NCBI GenBank assembly: GCA_023386955.1
Contig: JAEWIS010000048.1
Location: forward strand, 62,001-126,000
Direction: 5' to 3'
Origin: Bacillota bacterium
GTDB lineage: Bacteria; Bacillota; Bacilli; Paenibacillales; NBRC-103111
DNA length: 64,000 nt
Shown: piece by piece, positions 44,248 to 53,399 of the stretch
Position numbering within the stretch: the stretch's first letter is position 1
Layout of the letters: every line of letters begins with the position of its first letter
Position numbers and translations under genes: made by a program
Notes under the pieces: model-generated
Seen by the model: only the letters and a program-made list of their open reading frames with translations
Database searches by the model: none
What the model was told of the DNA's origin: nothing

Positions 44248-47200
44248 TTACTTGTTGTACAGCCTGTAGAGGATAACCGCGGCTTCTGCTCTGGTTGTGT
44301 TTCCAGTCGGATTGACTTTGTTATCGCCGCCTTCGATCAGCCCTTCCTTAATCATGGCCGCTACGCTGCTCACCGCATAGGAAGCCACCTCGGACTTGTC
44401 GGCGAATTTCTCCAGATCCGCTGCTGCCCCCTGCTGATTCAGCTTCTTCTCCAGCTTCAAGGCTCTTTCTGTCAATACCATCATGTCCTGCCGGGTGATC
44501 TTGATATCGCTGCCGAATTTGTCGTTGTCAATGCCGTTCGTAATGCCTAGCGCTTTGGCAATGGCAATCTCTTGATAATAATAAGCATTTTCCTGAACAT
44601 CGCTGAAATTGCCGTTTGTCTTTGCAGTCAATCCAAGTGCCCGAACAAGGGAATACAGGAAGTCCGCCCTGGTGATATCGGCTGCCGGATGGAATACACT
44701 CCCCTCTGTCTTGAGAATATCCTTGGACGCAAGCACTTCGACCGCACTCTTAGCCCATGCCACCGTCCCGAGATCTGTGAATGTCTTGGACACGTATGCT
44801 ACCGCGTAGCCGTTGAAATGAGTGGTTTTGAAGGTTACCATACCAGTTTTGGAGTCGTAGCGTCCGCTCGGTATTGTAGTCACATTTCCGTTTCCGTCCA
44901 TGCTCCAAACCACAATCATTTCCGGATTCTTCAATTCATCCGCAGTTGGCTTGTAAGGCACGGATACAGTTACAGGTGCGCTTGGGTTGCTCCAGGCCGT
45001 CTCTTTTCCGTCCACCGCAAGGGTAAGCTGTATGACCGGTCTATCGCCAAGGGCAGCCTTCACTTCCGGCGCGAGCTTGGACTTGTCGCCTTTGCCAATT
45101 TTCAGTGCCACTTCCTTGCCGCTGCTTGCCGTTGTGCCGGCCAACAGGTTAGCGGGGATGACAACCTTGCCCAACTCCGTGGACAGCGTGAGCTTGTGTT
45201 CCTTGGTTCCACTTATCAGCGCCGCAGCAGGCAACCCTACAGCGTAGGCATTCACTCCTTGGGCTGCAGGGATCTCCAATGTCACATTCTTCGCCAGGAA
45301 CTCCTTTACTTTTTCCAAATCAGGTGCCGCAACAGATACGATTCCATTCTCCACAGTCGTCTTCACAGTTACCTTCTGCCCTGAAACAACCGAAGCGGCA
45401 GGCGTAGGTGTTGGTGAAGACGATGTTTCACTGTCGGAAGAGGAAGGAGAATCTGTTTTGCCGTTTGTTACTTTTATGGTGTATATCTTTACCGTACCAT
45501 CCTCAGCGGTTACCTCTACCTTAACATCCGTTGCTGCACCCGGTGTCAGAGATATGATGCCGGAGGCTGTGCCACTGGGGACAACCGTGCCGTCCATTTT
45601 AATGGTTGCCTTGTTATCTGCGGCTGTGGCAGTCACCTTCACGCCCGTCGAATCCTGCAGGGAAACACTATACTGGATGGTTGCTGCGGCAAATGCCGGA
45701 TCAAGTGTCCCAGCGCTCAGCGTCAACCCGCTGAGATTCGCATTAGAGGATTTTACCGGTGCGGGCGTTTTGGTGTTGGTCACCTTGATCGTATAAACCT
45801 TCTCCGTACTCCCGTTCTGCGCAGTGACTTTGACTGTAATCAAGGTCTCACCTGCCGGTGTGCTGATGGCAGCGGATGCCGTTCCGCTTTCCACTGCCGT
45901 ACCGTTTATCTTTATGGTTGCCTTGCTGTTTTTTGCCTCCGGTGTTACTTGAATGCTGGCAGCATCCTTCAATGCTACCTCATACTCGGTGGTCGCCGCA
46001 TCGAATGCCGGATCAAGTGTGCCCGCACTCAGTGTCAAGCCGCTGAGATCCGCAATTGTATTAGCGGGTGTATAGATTCCAAGATCGCCAAGATCAATCC
46101 CATAGCTGTTCTGGAGCTTCCCGTATTCACCCTCGAAGAAGCTATCCAGGTAGGAGTGGCCTAGAATGAACCGGTCCGGGTCCATAACGCCATAATATCC
46201 GGCATTGGCATTGTTCTGACCGTCAAACAGCACATAGCTTCCTTGCCACCCTGAACCGGCTACGCCCCAACTGATGATATGGTCGATATACGGGGCGAAT
46301 TTGGTGAACAGTTTGTACAATAACGCGTACTCATAACCAAGGGCGTCAGACTGTTTGACATTAAGCACTGCGGGAGCAGTGGCGCCGCCGCCGGGAGCGT
46401 CCGTCGGAATCTTAAGGTCAAGCTCGGAGTAGGAAATGCCGGACAGAAGGCCCCGGTCAACGAGAGAGGCATAGAGGGCCATAGCATATTGGTTATCGCT
46501 GGCAAGAGTCTTTCCGACCGCATCATGCCCCTGGATACCGATGTCTTCGATAAGAGGCCTTCCGTCATACAGCGGATCGGAGAGCCATGCCGTATTAAGA
46601 TCAAGCACCATGTTGTAGACCGTTCTCGCTTTGCTGTGGGTGGCAAGTCCATAATCGTTGTAGGTCAGCTTCGGAGGACTGTCGACGATATAAGCATCAA
46701 TGCTGCCGTCGGTGTCGTGCCCGTCCAGCTTCATGTACGCGGGGAGCTTCGCGTAGTTGGCCTTGTAAGCCGCCGCCATCTGTGCGTTGGGGGCTGCGAT
46801 GTGGGCGTTTTTGAAAAGCAAGTAAATATAATGCTCCGTGATATCGCCGCTAATCTGATCATCTGACATGGCAGCAAGCCAGTTGGTGTGTTTAAGGCTA
46901 TTCCTCCAGTTGTTTGCATCCGCAGGAATGAGCTCGCTGTGGCGGCTTTCGTGGACCTCTTCATTGAGCACGTCCCAGGAATTAAAAGGGATGATTCCGC
47001 GGGATACGCTGGAGCCATACTTCGTATCTGTGGTCAGGAAGTGCCGCATGACATACATCGTATGGTTAAACTGCACTCTTCTGGCCATGTCCTTGTCTAC
47101 CTTAACTGTGGTTGTCACGCCGTTGCCAAGTCCGTAGAAATCGGCTGTGCCTTTATAGCCGGAGGGCAGGTTCGCGGGAATAATTTGAGTCATCCATGCA

Positions 47201-48333
47201 GGGGCCTGGTTGTACCATGCCAAAACATGGCCGTGAGACTTGTACTGCCCCGGTGTTCCGGAATCTCGGATTGCTTGATAAGACCCGGTCGGGAAGCTGT
47301 ATTCAGCTAAGCCCGGGGTGGTGGCTGCACCGTTCATGGCTTCGCCGGCAGCGTTTTTCAGCCAGCTTGGGCCGCGGGGATGGGTGCCATCGGCCTTGAG
47401 ATTGTTGCCGTCCACAAAAATTTCATAGTGATTCGCTCTGGCTCCGGTTACGGTTCCGGTTCCGATGGCGCCAACCATGAACAGGCCGTTTTCCCTGTTG
47501 TACAGGCTCTTTAAGGGGGCTACCGCACTCTGGTTTTCCTTGTTGACTACATCGGGAAGCGGAGTGCCGTTGGGATCGGGTGTCGAGATTTGGATATTGG
47601 CCACAAGCAGCATGCCTGTTTCCGCGGGACGGGCGTTCTCGCCGTGGAGCTCGAGAACGAAGCTGGAGGAATTGCCGGTTGAGGCGGTGATGCTGTGGTG
47701 GGCCTTCAACCAGGATTCACCATTATAGCTCCCTACCCAGTCAGGGTTAAGGTTGTTGTATTGATAATCCCTCAGATAGGCATCAACGGTAGAGCTGCCG
47801 GCTCTGATTCTCCACCTCATAAATTTGCCTTGCGCACTTTTGGGATAGTACACGTCAAACTCAATTGTTGAACCCGCCGGGATATTTACAGCCGGGGATA
47901 ACGGAGATTCGAGACTTATTCCGCCAAACGTGCTCTTTCCGTTATGGGCGTAATTGATCTGGAGTACGTCCCCCTTGCCTTTGGAATCTGCAAAAGGATA
48001 CGGGATCATTTTGAAGGTGCCGCCGGCAAAATCGGCGGGAACACGGTTGTCCAGCGGGGTTCTCGCGGCCCAGACATTGGTAGGTTCGGTAACCTTTACA
48101 GGCATTTGGCCAGGACCCGGGTCCAGCCGGAAATAAGGATCCTCTTCGGCATACACAGCAGCATATACCGATGTAGACACAGAGTTGTACACAGCTTGAG
48201 TCACACTGGATCCGCCGTCAGTTTGGCCAGCCTGGGACGCTGAGGCCGGAACAGGGGCAAATGCCAATAAGGAGAACAGCATGATAACGGCGAGCATACG
48301 GGAGACGTTGGTTAGAAGTTTTTCACTGTTCAT
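44248..48333 (-). CDS. S-layer-anchored GH10 endo-1,4-beta-xylanase
   Basis: 1361 residues. Signal peptide (MLAVIMLFSLLAFAPVPASASQA). Residues about 70-250 form a beta-sandwich that looks like a carbohydrate-binding module. The GH10 catalytic barrel follows: HGHVLAWYNQAPAWM, the acid/base Glu in FNSWDVLNEEVHES, and the nucleophile Glu in ISYSELDLK. Two cadherin-like beta-sandwich repeats (ADLSGLTLSAGTLDPAF and NANLSGLTLSAGTLDPAFAA), a Ser/Pro/Thr linker and a beta domain lead to three SLH domains (FTDLGTVAWAKSAVEVL, FSDVQENAYYYQEIAIAKAL, FADKSEVASYAVSSVAAM) that bind the pyruvylated wall polymer. Degrades xylan at the cell surface. RBS AAGGAG; a cre box and a divergent AraC gene lie upstream. 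Confidence 0.92.
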   Translation of the reverse strand: MNSEKLLTNVSRMLAVIMLFSLLAFAPVPASASQAGQTDGGSSVTQAVYNSVSTSVYAAVYAEEDPYFRLDPGPGQMPVKVTEPTNVWAARTPLDNRVPADFAGGTFKMIPYPFADSKGKGDVLQINYAHNGKSTFGGISLESPLSPAVNIPAGSTIEFDVYYPKSAQGKFMRWRIRAGSSTVDAYLRDYQYNNLNPDWVGSYNGESWLKAHHSITASTGNSSSFVLELHGENARPAETGMLLVANIQISTPDPNGTPLPDVVNKENQSAVAPLKSLYNRENGLFMVGAIGTGTVTGARANHYEIFVDGNNLKADGTHPRGPSWLKNAAGEAMNGAATTPGLAEYSFPTGSYQAIRDSGTPGQYKSHGHVLAWYNQAPAWMTQIIPANLPSGYKGTADFYGLGNGVTTTVKVDKDMARRVQFNHTMYVMRHFLTTDTKYGSSVSRGIIPFNSWDVLNEEVHESRHSELIPADANNWRNSLKHTNWLAAMSDDQISGDITEHYIYLLFKNAHIAAPNAQMAAAYKANYAKLPAYMKLDGHDTDGSIDAYIVDSPPKLTYNDYGLATHSKARTVYNMVLDLNTAWLSDPLYDGRPLIEDIGIQGHDAVGKTLASDNQYAMALYASLVDRGLLSGISYSELDLKIPTDAPGGGATAPAVLNVKQSDALGYEYALLYKLFTKFAPYIDHIISWGVAGSGWQGSYVLFDGQNNANAGYYGVMDPDRFILGHSYLDSFFEGEYGKLQNSYGIDLGDLGIYTPANTIADLSGLTLSAGTLDPAFDAATTEYEVALKDAASIQVTPEAKNSKATIKINGTAVESGTASAAISTPAGETLITVKVTAQNGSTEKVYTIKVTNTKTPAPVKSSNANLSGLTLSAGTLDPAFAAATIQYSVSLQDSTGVKVTATAADNKATIKMDGTVVPSGTASGIISLTPGAATDVKVEVTAEDGTVKIYTIKVTNGKTDSPSSSDSETSSSPTPTPAASVVSGQKVTVKTTVENGIVSVAAPDLEKVKEFLAKNVTLEIPAAQGVNAYAVGLPAAALISGTKEHKLTLSTELGKVVIPANLLAGTTASSGKEVALKIGKGDKSKLAPEVKAALGDRPVIQLTLAVDGKETAWSNPSAPVTVSVPYKPTADELKNPEMIVVWSMDGNGNVTTIPSGRYDSKTGMVTFKTTHFNGYAVAYVSKTFTDLGTVAWAKSAVEVLASKDILKTEGSVFHPAADITRADFLYSLVRALGLTAKTNGNFSDVQENAYYYQEIAIAKALGITNGIDNDKFGSDIKITRQDMMVLTERALKLEKKLNQQGAAADLEKFADKSEVASYAVSSVAAMIKEGLIEGGDNKVNPTGNTTRAEAAVILYRLYNK

Positions 48334-48427
48334 CTTCGGCTTACTCCTTCTCGATTCGGAATTTTGTACAACTGCACCGACAATGATGTTGTTTTAATCC
48401 CCCCCTTTGATGTTTTACGACAAATTC

Positions 48428-48441
48428 TGAAAGCGCATTCA
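48428..48441 (-). promoter_or_regulatory. catabolite response element (cre) upstream of the xylanase
   Basis: Minus strand TGAATGCGCTTTCA agrees with the CcpA consensus TGWAARCGYTWNCW in 13 of 14 positions. It lies about 100 bases before the xylanase start, a fitting place for repression of a polysaccharide-degrading enzyme by preferred sugars. Confidence 0.65.
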
Positions 48442-48557
48442 AATTAGATAAACGAATATAAGCCCTCGACTTGGCTCAGCAGTTTGTCACAGACGGTGGA
48501 GACCGATCTTCCTCTCTCTGCCACTCTGACAATCTCTTTGCTGCAAGCGATTGGCTA

Positions 48558-48586
48558 TTGATAACAATATATATAATCCTTATAAT
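48558..48586 (+). promoter_or_regulatory. sigma-A promoter of the AraC regulator gene
   Basis: TTGATA at 48558-48563, 17-base spacer, TATAAT at 48581-48586. The rest of the 310-base intergenic region (48334-48642) has the cre box and must hold the xylanase promoter, for which no clear hexamers were found, consistent with activator dependence. Confidence 0.72.
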
Positions 48587-48642
48587 AAGCTCCATGGATA
48601 GATAATAAGTCTTTTGTATTTTTTTCGAAAACGGAGACTTTT

Positions 48643-49458
48643 ATGGACTATAAGGAGATCAATCCGCAAATCGAATATTTCATTAACAGGCATTCTACTC
48701 CGAACTGGATTATCGAGGATGCCACAACAAACTTCATTGATTTATCCTATTTCTCCAGCGGCAAAGCCTTTTATATGGTCAATGGCGAGGAGTATGAAGT
48801 CAATCAGGGGGATCTTATTTGTATTCCGCAAGGCAGCCGGAGGAGCGCAACAACGGATGCGGACAATCCAATGGAAAGTTTCGCTGTGAATTTTCAATTA
48901 TATGATATTAAAGGAAACTTCGTTCAACTCCCTTTTCCATTGGTATCCCATATCGGCATCTCGGAAGAACTATTATCTTTATACAATGAGCTGACACTGG
49001 TGTGGCTGAAAAAAAGTCCGGGGTTCGAAATCAAAGCCCGCGCGCTGCTATTGATGATTCTCCACGATTATTTTAAGCGCTTCCATTACAAAGTGAACGT
49101 GCAAAGCATAGACAGCAGAATCCAGAAAAGCATCCGGTATATCCTCGGCAATCTCCACAATCCTATCGAGGTGGAGGAGCTTGCCAGAATGTCCGGCGTA
49201 ACCACCGCTTATTTCGGCACCCTTTTCAAAAAAAATACCGGCTCTTCCGCAAAAGAATATATCAATAAAATGAAAATCAGCAATGCGGAGAATATTCTGC
49301 TAAGCGGCGAGTTTTCCGTCAAGGATGCAGCCTACAAATGCGGCTTTGAAGATATCTTCTATTTCAGCAAGCTGTTTAAACGGATTAAGGGATATCCTCC
49401 CTCCAAAATCCTGTCGGACAAAAAGATGACCGAATTGGCAGTGCAAAAAGGCCCCTGA
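48643..49458 (+). CDS. AraC-family regulator with cupin sensor, divergent from the xylanase
   Basis: 271 residues, ATG with ACGGAG upstream. N-terminal cupin-like fold (GKAFYMVNGEEYEVNQGDLICIPQGSRRSAT) that would bind a sugar, C-terminal double helix-turn-helix (PIEVEELARMSGVTTAYFGTLFKKNTGSSAKEYI and DAAYKCGFEDIFYFSKLFKRIKGYPPSK). Base composition is lower in GC than its neighbours. Very probably the activator of the divergent xylanase gene; ligand likely a xylo-oligosaccharide, by context only. Confidence 0.88.
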   Translation: MDYKEINPQIEYFINRHSTPNWIIEDATTNFIDLSYFSSGKAFYMVNGEEYEVNQGDLICIPQGSRRSATTDADNPMESFAVNFQLYDIKGNFVQLPFPLVSHIGISEELLSLYNELTLVWLKKSPGFEIKARALLLMILHDYFKRFHYKVNVQSIDSRIQKSIRYILGNLHNPIEVEELARMSGVTTAYFGTLFKKNTGSSAKEYINKMKISNAENILLSGEFSVKDAAYKCGFEDIFYFSKLFKRIKGYPPSKILSDKKMTELAVQKGP

Positions 49459-49473
49459 CAGGGGCCTTTTTGC
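49444..49473. terminator. bidirectional terminator
   Basis: AAAAAGGCCCCTG pairs with CAGGGGCCTTTTT around one to two bases. It overlaps the last codons of the AraC gene and also terminates bofC from the other strand. Confidence 0.88.
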
Positions 49474-49500
49474 GTACATTAACATAACATGCCCGCCGGC

Positions 49501-50196
49501 TTATTGCCCTTGGGCATTCCCCCCTACGGGTGCGGAGGGCGAAGAAGCATATTCGCTGAAGGTGGACAACACCGAGTTGTAATCTTCCATATCGGATACG
49601 CGGATTCCGCTGTACAGCTGATTGACCGCATCACCGGGCAGGCTGCTCTTCATATGCTGCACATCCAGCTGGAAAAAGGTGCGGATAACCTTCTCCTGCT
49701 CAGGTATCCCTTCGAACAAGCTGAGGTTGCCGTTCTTATCCATGCCGAAGTAGGCATTCTCCCGGCAATGGGGCGACAGATCCTCCACCGGCTCCACCAT
49801 TTGCACCCGGCCGCCGTCCTCCACGCTTAATAGGGTACCGGGATGCTCTTTGTAGAAGCTTAGAATTTCCTGCGGAGTCATGGTCATGCTTTCAGCAGTT
49901 TCCTCTCCGCATACATACTGCTTATGGAGAACCACTTCCCGCAAACCTTTGCCGTTTTTGATGCTTTCCAGTACCCCGGCGCTGACTGCTTGCGCTTCCT
50001 GCTCTAGGCTGATATCGTTCGGATTTAATGCAGTTGCTGCCGCCTGATAGTCGGGCTTTGGCTCCTCCGCCCCCTGATGCAGCCACAGAACTGTAACGGC
50101 GGAGCCGGCCAAAAGCAGGTAGGCTCCCAGCGACAGCCAGCGCTTTTTCATCTTCAGCCGACGTTTCAACTGTTTGTACAGGTTGGAGTAAGTCAC
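49501..50196 (-). CDS. bofC: BofC, forespore signalling protein
   Basis: 231 residues. One N-terminal membrane anchor (WLSLGAYLLLAGSAVTVLWLHQG), then the BofC N-terminal domain with LREVVLHKQYVCGEETAESM and the C-terminal BofC_C domain (YFGMDKNGNLSLFEGIPEQEKVIRTFFQLD). BofC slows SpoIVB-dependent activation of pro-sigma-K across the forespore membranes. The position near ruvC and safA matches B. subtilis. Internal Met16 (MKKRWLSL) is an alternative start. Confidence 0.88.
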   Translation of the reverse strand: MTYSNLYKQLKRRLKMKKRWLSLGAYLLLAGSAVTVLWLHQGAEEPKPDYQAAATALNPNDISLEQEAQAVSAGVLESIKNGKGLREVVLHKQYVCGEETAESMTMTPQEILSFYKEHPGTLLSVEDGGRVQMVEPVEDLSPHCRENAYFGMDKNGNLSLFEGIPEQEKVIRTFFQLDVQHMKSSLPGDAVNQLYSGIRVSDMEDYNSVLSTFSEYASSPSAPVGGNAQGQ

Positions 50197-50259
50197 TTTA
50201 TTCCCCTTCTTCCGGAGTTTTTTTCTAGCTTTCCCACTCCGGAGGGGAATTATACAAGT

Positions 50260-52068
50260 TTAGAAATTAATCCAAGGCTGGCTGCCCTTCGGTTCGGGAT
50301 CAGAATAAGCCGTTTTGGCGCTGCTGTAGGATTTGGTTTGCTGTGTTTTTTTGGCAATTGTTTTCTTGAGGGTTGGTTTGGTCCGCCCCGTCATAGGAGC
50401 GCCCTTGACTGCCTGAGCCACCGGCTCCACGGCAATGGCTTCTGTATGGGGTGCAGCATTTAAAGGCAGATTAGACGCGCTGTCAACGGCAAAAGCATAC
50501 GGGTTGGCGTAGGGAGTAGCTACAGTGGGCAAGGAATGGACGGCTGCCTCATGGCCGGGATAATAGCCGGAAGGCTGCATGGCCCACGGGGCATTGTTGA
50601 CGCCCGGCTGTTCCATCCAAGGGGCATTTGCCGCTGACGGCTGCATCGCCCACGGGTTCATCGGCTCCGGGCAGGGCTGCTGCCACCCATACGGCTGCAT
50701 CGCCCACGGATTAACCGGCTCGGGGCAGGGCTGCTGCGGCCATCCATAACCGGCCCCAGGCTGCATGCCCCACGGCCCCTGTGCCGCCGGAAACTCCGGC
50801 CATACAGGGCCTGGCACTCCGACACTTGCCCACGGAGATACCGCAGCGGGGTTGCCCCAAGGCTGGGCAGACGGGCTCCAGCCCGGTGCTGCAGACGGAT
50901 CCTGAATCGCATAGGGCAGCCCGGGAATAGTGCCTCCGCCGCAGCCGCAATCATCCTGGCCCCAGGGCAGTGTTTGTGCCATCGGCGATACGGCAGCTGG
51001 CGGATTGTTGCCCAAGCCGGGATACGGCTGGTTGGCCCAATCGGCCGCCGGGTCGCAAGGCTCCTGTCCGGGAGGATACATAGCCATAGCCTCTACCGCA
51101 GGAACAGGCATCTGCCAGAAGGGATGCTGCAGATCCTGGGCGCCTGCTGTTGCTTGGGGGAAAACAGGCAGCGGCGGCATCGGGTAACCCCCGTACGGCT
51201 GCTCCGGCCAAGGCGGACACGGCGCATGTTTGGCTGTTTGTGCCGCTTCCACCACCGGCATAAACGGATTCACGTTGCTGGAAATGGGCTGGTTTACGGC
51301 AGGCTTCTCCGGCTTCTGGGCCAGGGGCAGCACATTCTCGGGCGCAACATTGCCGATAGTATTCGGCGACTGGAATTGGGGTGTAGAAGACTTTTCCGTT
51401 ACGGGAGATACGGCGTTAGGGAAAGCGGGTTTTTCCTCAGCCTTCTCCACTGCTTTTTCTGCAACCTTTTCCGCTACTTTTTCGGCCACCTTCTCGGCAG
51501 CCTTTTCAACAGGCTTTTCAACCGGCTTTTCAACCGGCTTTTCGATGGGTTTTTCCACCGGCTTCTCTATCGGCTTCTCCACTACCGGCGGTGCAGGGGC
51601 AGGCTGCGGCGCTTCCACCACCGGCTTTTGCTCCGTTGCCTTCGGCTTCAGCAGCTCCGCTTTGGGGGAGGTAGCGGCTTTTTTGCCGATGGAGGCGGAC
51701 CAGCCGGCATGCCCTCCCTGGAATCCGCTGCCGGAATCCTTGGGAATGTAAACCGTATCCCCCGACAGCAGCACACTGGGGTTTTTCAGGTGGGGATTGG
51801 CATTAATCAGCGCCTGCAGCGGCACCTCCCATGCCTTGGAGATCTTCCACAAGGTGTCGCCCTGGGCCACGGTGTGCTTGTGCTTGTACTCGACCGGCGG
51901 CGTAGGGGCAGAACCGGAAGCTGCGGGAATTTTCACCTTTTGCCCCACCGCTATCTGATCCGGATCAGCAATCTGGGGGTTGGCTGCCTTCAGCTGCTCC
52001 AGGCTGACGCCGTACTTCTTGGCTATTTCGAACAGAGTATCTCCTTGCTTGACAATATGAATCTTCAA
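50260..52068 (-). CDS. safA: SafA-like LysM spore coat morphogenetic protein
   Basis: 602 residues from TTG 52068, behind GGGAGG; the longer frame has no such site. Two LysM domains at the N-terminus (residues 2-50 and about 65-112: IHIVKQGDTLFEIAKKYGVS, HTVAQGDTLWKISKAWEVP) that bind the spore cortex. Then a Lys/Pro/Glu repeat (EKPVEKPIEKP, later EKVAEKVAEK) and a long Pro/Trp/Gln/Met-rich tail with repeated NPWAMQP and NAPWAMQP units. SafA directs inner-coat assembly together with SpoVID in B. subtilis. Order safA-bofC next to ruv fits. The tail is longer and more repetitive than in B. subtilis. Confidence 0.85.
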   Translation of the reverse strand: MKIHIVKQGDTLFEIAKKYGVSLEQLKAANPQIADPDQIAVGQKVKIPAASGSAPTPPVEYKHKHTVAQGDTLWKISKAWEVPLQALINANPHLKNPSVLLSGDTVYIPKDSGSGFQGGHAGWSASIGKKAATSPKAELLKPKATEQKPVVEAPQPAPAPPVVEKPIEKPVEKPIEKPVEKPVEKPVEKAAEKVAEKVAEKVAEKAVEKAEEKPAFPNAVSPVTEKSSTPQFQSPNTIGNVAPENVLPLAQKPEKPAVNQPISSNVNPFMPVVEAAQTAKHAPCPPWPEQPYGGYPMPPLPVFPQATAGAQDLQHPFWQMPVPAVEAMAMYPPGQEPCDPAADWANQPYPGLGNNPPAAVSPMAQTLPWGQDDCGCGGGTIPGLPYAIQDPSAAPGWSPSAQPWGNPAAVSPWASVGVPGPVWPEFPAAQGPWGMQPGAGYGWPQQPCPEPVNPWAMQPYGWQQPCPEPMNPWAMQPSAANAPWMEQPGVNNAPWAMQPSGYYPGHEAAVHSLPTVATPYANPYAFAVDSASNLPLNAAPHTEAIAVEPVAQAVKGAPMTGRTKPTLKKTIAKKTQQTKSYSSAKTAYSDPEPKGSQPWINF

Positions 52069-52145
52069 TCGGATAACCTCCCGTACATAAATTTGCGGTT
52101 TTACCGCATTGGATTGCACATACCCGCTCTCCAATAACTCCCTTC

Positions 52146-52172
52146 ATCATATGCAGCCTCTAGGCGAATGAC
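52146..52172 (-). promoter_or_regulatory. possible sigma-E promoter of safA
   Basis: Minus strand GTCATTC at 52172-52166 and CATATGAT at 52153-52146, 12 bases apart, partly matching the sigma-E consensus (-35 kmATATT, -10 CATACAnT). B. subtilis safA is sigma-E dependent, so a site here is expected, but the match is moderate. Confidence 0.35.
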
Positions 52173-52238
52173 ATCCCCCATTTAGGGACTATCTAAAAAC
52201 TCTTCCGGATTTCTAAGACAGCCCCTGTCCAGAATTGC

Positions 52239-52277
52239 GAAAAAACCCTCCATACACCATATGGTGAGGAGGGTTTG
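52239..52277 (-). terminator. terminator of the hom-thrB-pheA-ilvE run
   Basis: Minus strand AAACCCTCC plus CACCATATGGTG and GGAGGGTTT form a long hairpin followed by TTTTCG. It is about 245 bases behind the ilvE stop. Confidence 0.7.
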
Positions 52278-52311
52278 TCTTATAACGGGAAAAGCATGGC
52301 TTGGGAAAAAA

Positions 52312-52326
52312 ATGGTCCGGGACCAT
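52312..52326. repeat. 15-bp perfect palindrome
   Basis: ATGGTCCGGGACCAT in the safA/ilvE intergenic region, next to the MITE-like inverted repeat. Role unknown. Confidence 0.4.
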
Positions 52327-52333
52327 ACCGTGT

Positions 52334-52495
52334 TACCTATTCAGTAACATGAACGGGAGGGATAGGTTGGCTTGAGGGCGAGTTTTTTGGCGGCATTGTT
52401 ACCCTGAAAATTCAAATCATACAAAGCCGACAAAACGTGTTTGAGCTTCCAAGCCAAGCCTATCCCGGTAGTGAATGTTGTCCATTGAATAGGTA
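52334..52495. repeat. imperfect inverted repeat, MITE-like
   Basis: Left arm: TACCTATTCA (52334-52343) and GGGATAGGTTGGCTTG (52359-52374). Right arm, reversed: CAAGCCAAGCCTATCCC (52450-52466) and TGAATAGGTA (52486-52495). Arm lengths differ slightly (15 and 19 bases between the two blocks). The 75-base loop has no ORF. It looks like a degenerate miniature transposable element or an unusual leader; the flanks show no clear target duplication. Confidence 0.45.
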
Positions 52496-52523
52496 CTCAC
52501 CATTGGCTTCGGTGCTCAGGCTC

Positions 52524-53399
52524 CTAGATCTTGTAGCCGTCAAGCTCCACGATGCCGCGGAACTCCTTCAGCAGACGGGTGGTGACAGGGCCGGCCTTGC
52601 CTTCGCCGATAGTGCGTCCATCCACCTCGCGGACAGCGATAACCTCTGCCGCGGTGCCGGTGAAGAACACCTCATCCGCCACATACACATCATGCAGGGT
52701 GAAGGGCTCTTCCTTCAGCGGAATGCCATGTTTGGCGCACAGCTCGATAATGGCCAGACGGGTAATCCCCTCCAGCGCGCCGCAATAACAGGGGGGAGTA
52801 AACACAACGCCGCGTTTTATGATAAAAATATTGTCTGACGAGCCCTCTGCTACATACCCCTGGGAGTTTAGCATAATCGCTTCGCCGACTCCGGCCAGGT
52901 TGGACTGGATTTTCACCAGAATATTGTTCAGATAATTCAAGGATTTGATCTTGGGGTTCAACGCGTCCGGCAAATTCCGGCGGGGGGAAACGGAGATGGT
53001 CTTCAGACCGTTCACATAGGCTTCCTCCGGATAAATGGCCAGCTGCTCCGCAATGATAATCACATTGGCTTTGGGGGAACGGCGGGGGTCAAGACCCAGA
53101 TCGCCGGGGCCGCGGGATACGACCAAACGGATATAGCCGTTTTTGAGATTATTCTTGCGGAGGGTTTCGGCTACCGCCTCCTGCATCTCCTCATAGGACA
53201 AGGGGATCTCCAGCATGATGGACTTGGCCGAATCGTACAGACGGTCCAGATGCTCTCTTAGTTTAAAGATATTCCCGTTATACAGCCGGATACCCTCGAA
53301 AATCCCGTCTCCATACAAAAATCCGTGGTCATACACGGAAACCTTGGCATTTTCCTTCGTGACAAACTCTCCGTTGAGATAAATCCATTGCTCCGACAT
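52524..53399 (-). CDS. ilvE: branched-chain amino acid aminotransferase
   Basis: 291 residues, class IV PLP aminotransferase. Features: YDHGFLYGDGIFEGIR near the start, PLP Lys in NPKIKSLNYLNNILVK, Glu in GYVAEGSSDNIFI and the C-terminal FFTGTAAEVIAVREVDGRTIG. Transfers amino groups to the keto acids of Leu, Ile and Val. The start codon overlaps the pheA stop (TAATG). The presence at the end of a hom-thrB-pheA run links aromatic, threonine and branched-chain metabolism. Confidence 0.93.
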   Translation of the reverse strand: MSEQWIYLNGEFVTKENAKVSVYDHGFLYGDGIFEGIRLYNGNIFKLREHLDRLYDSAKSIMLEIPLSYEEMQEAVAETLRKNNLKNGYIRLVVSRGPGDLGLDPRRSPKANVIIIAEQLAIYPEEAYVNGLKTISVSPRRNLPDALNPKIKSLNYLNNILVKIQSNLAGVGEAIMLNSQGYVAEGSSDNIFIIKRGVVFTPPCYCGALEGITRLAIIELCAKHGIPLKEEPFTLHDVYVADEVFFTGTAAEVIAVREVDGRTIGEGKAGPVTTRLLKEFRGIVELDGYKI

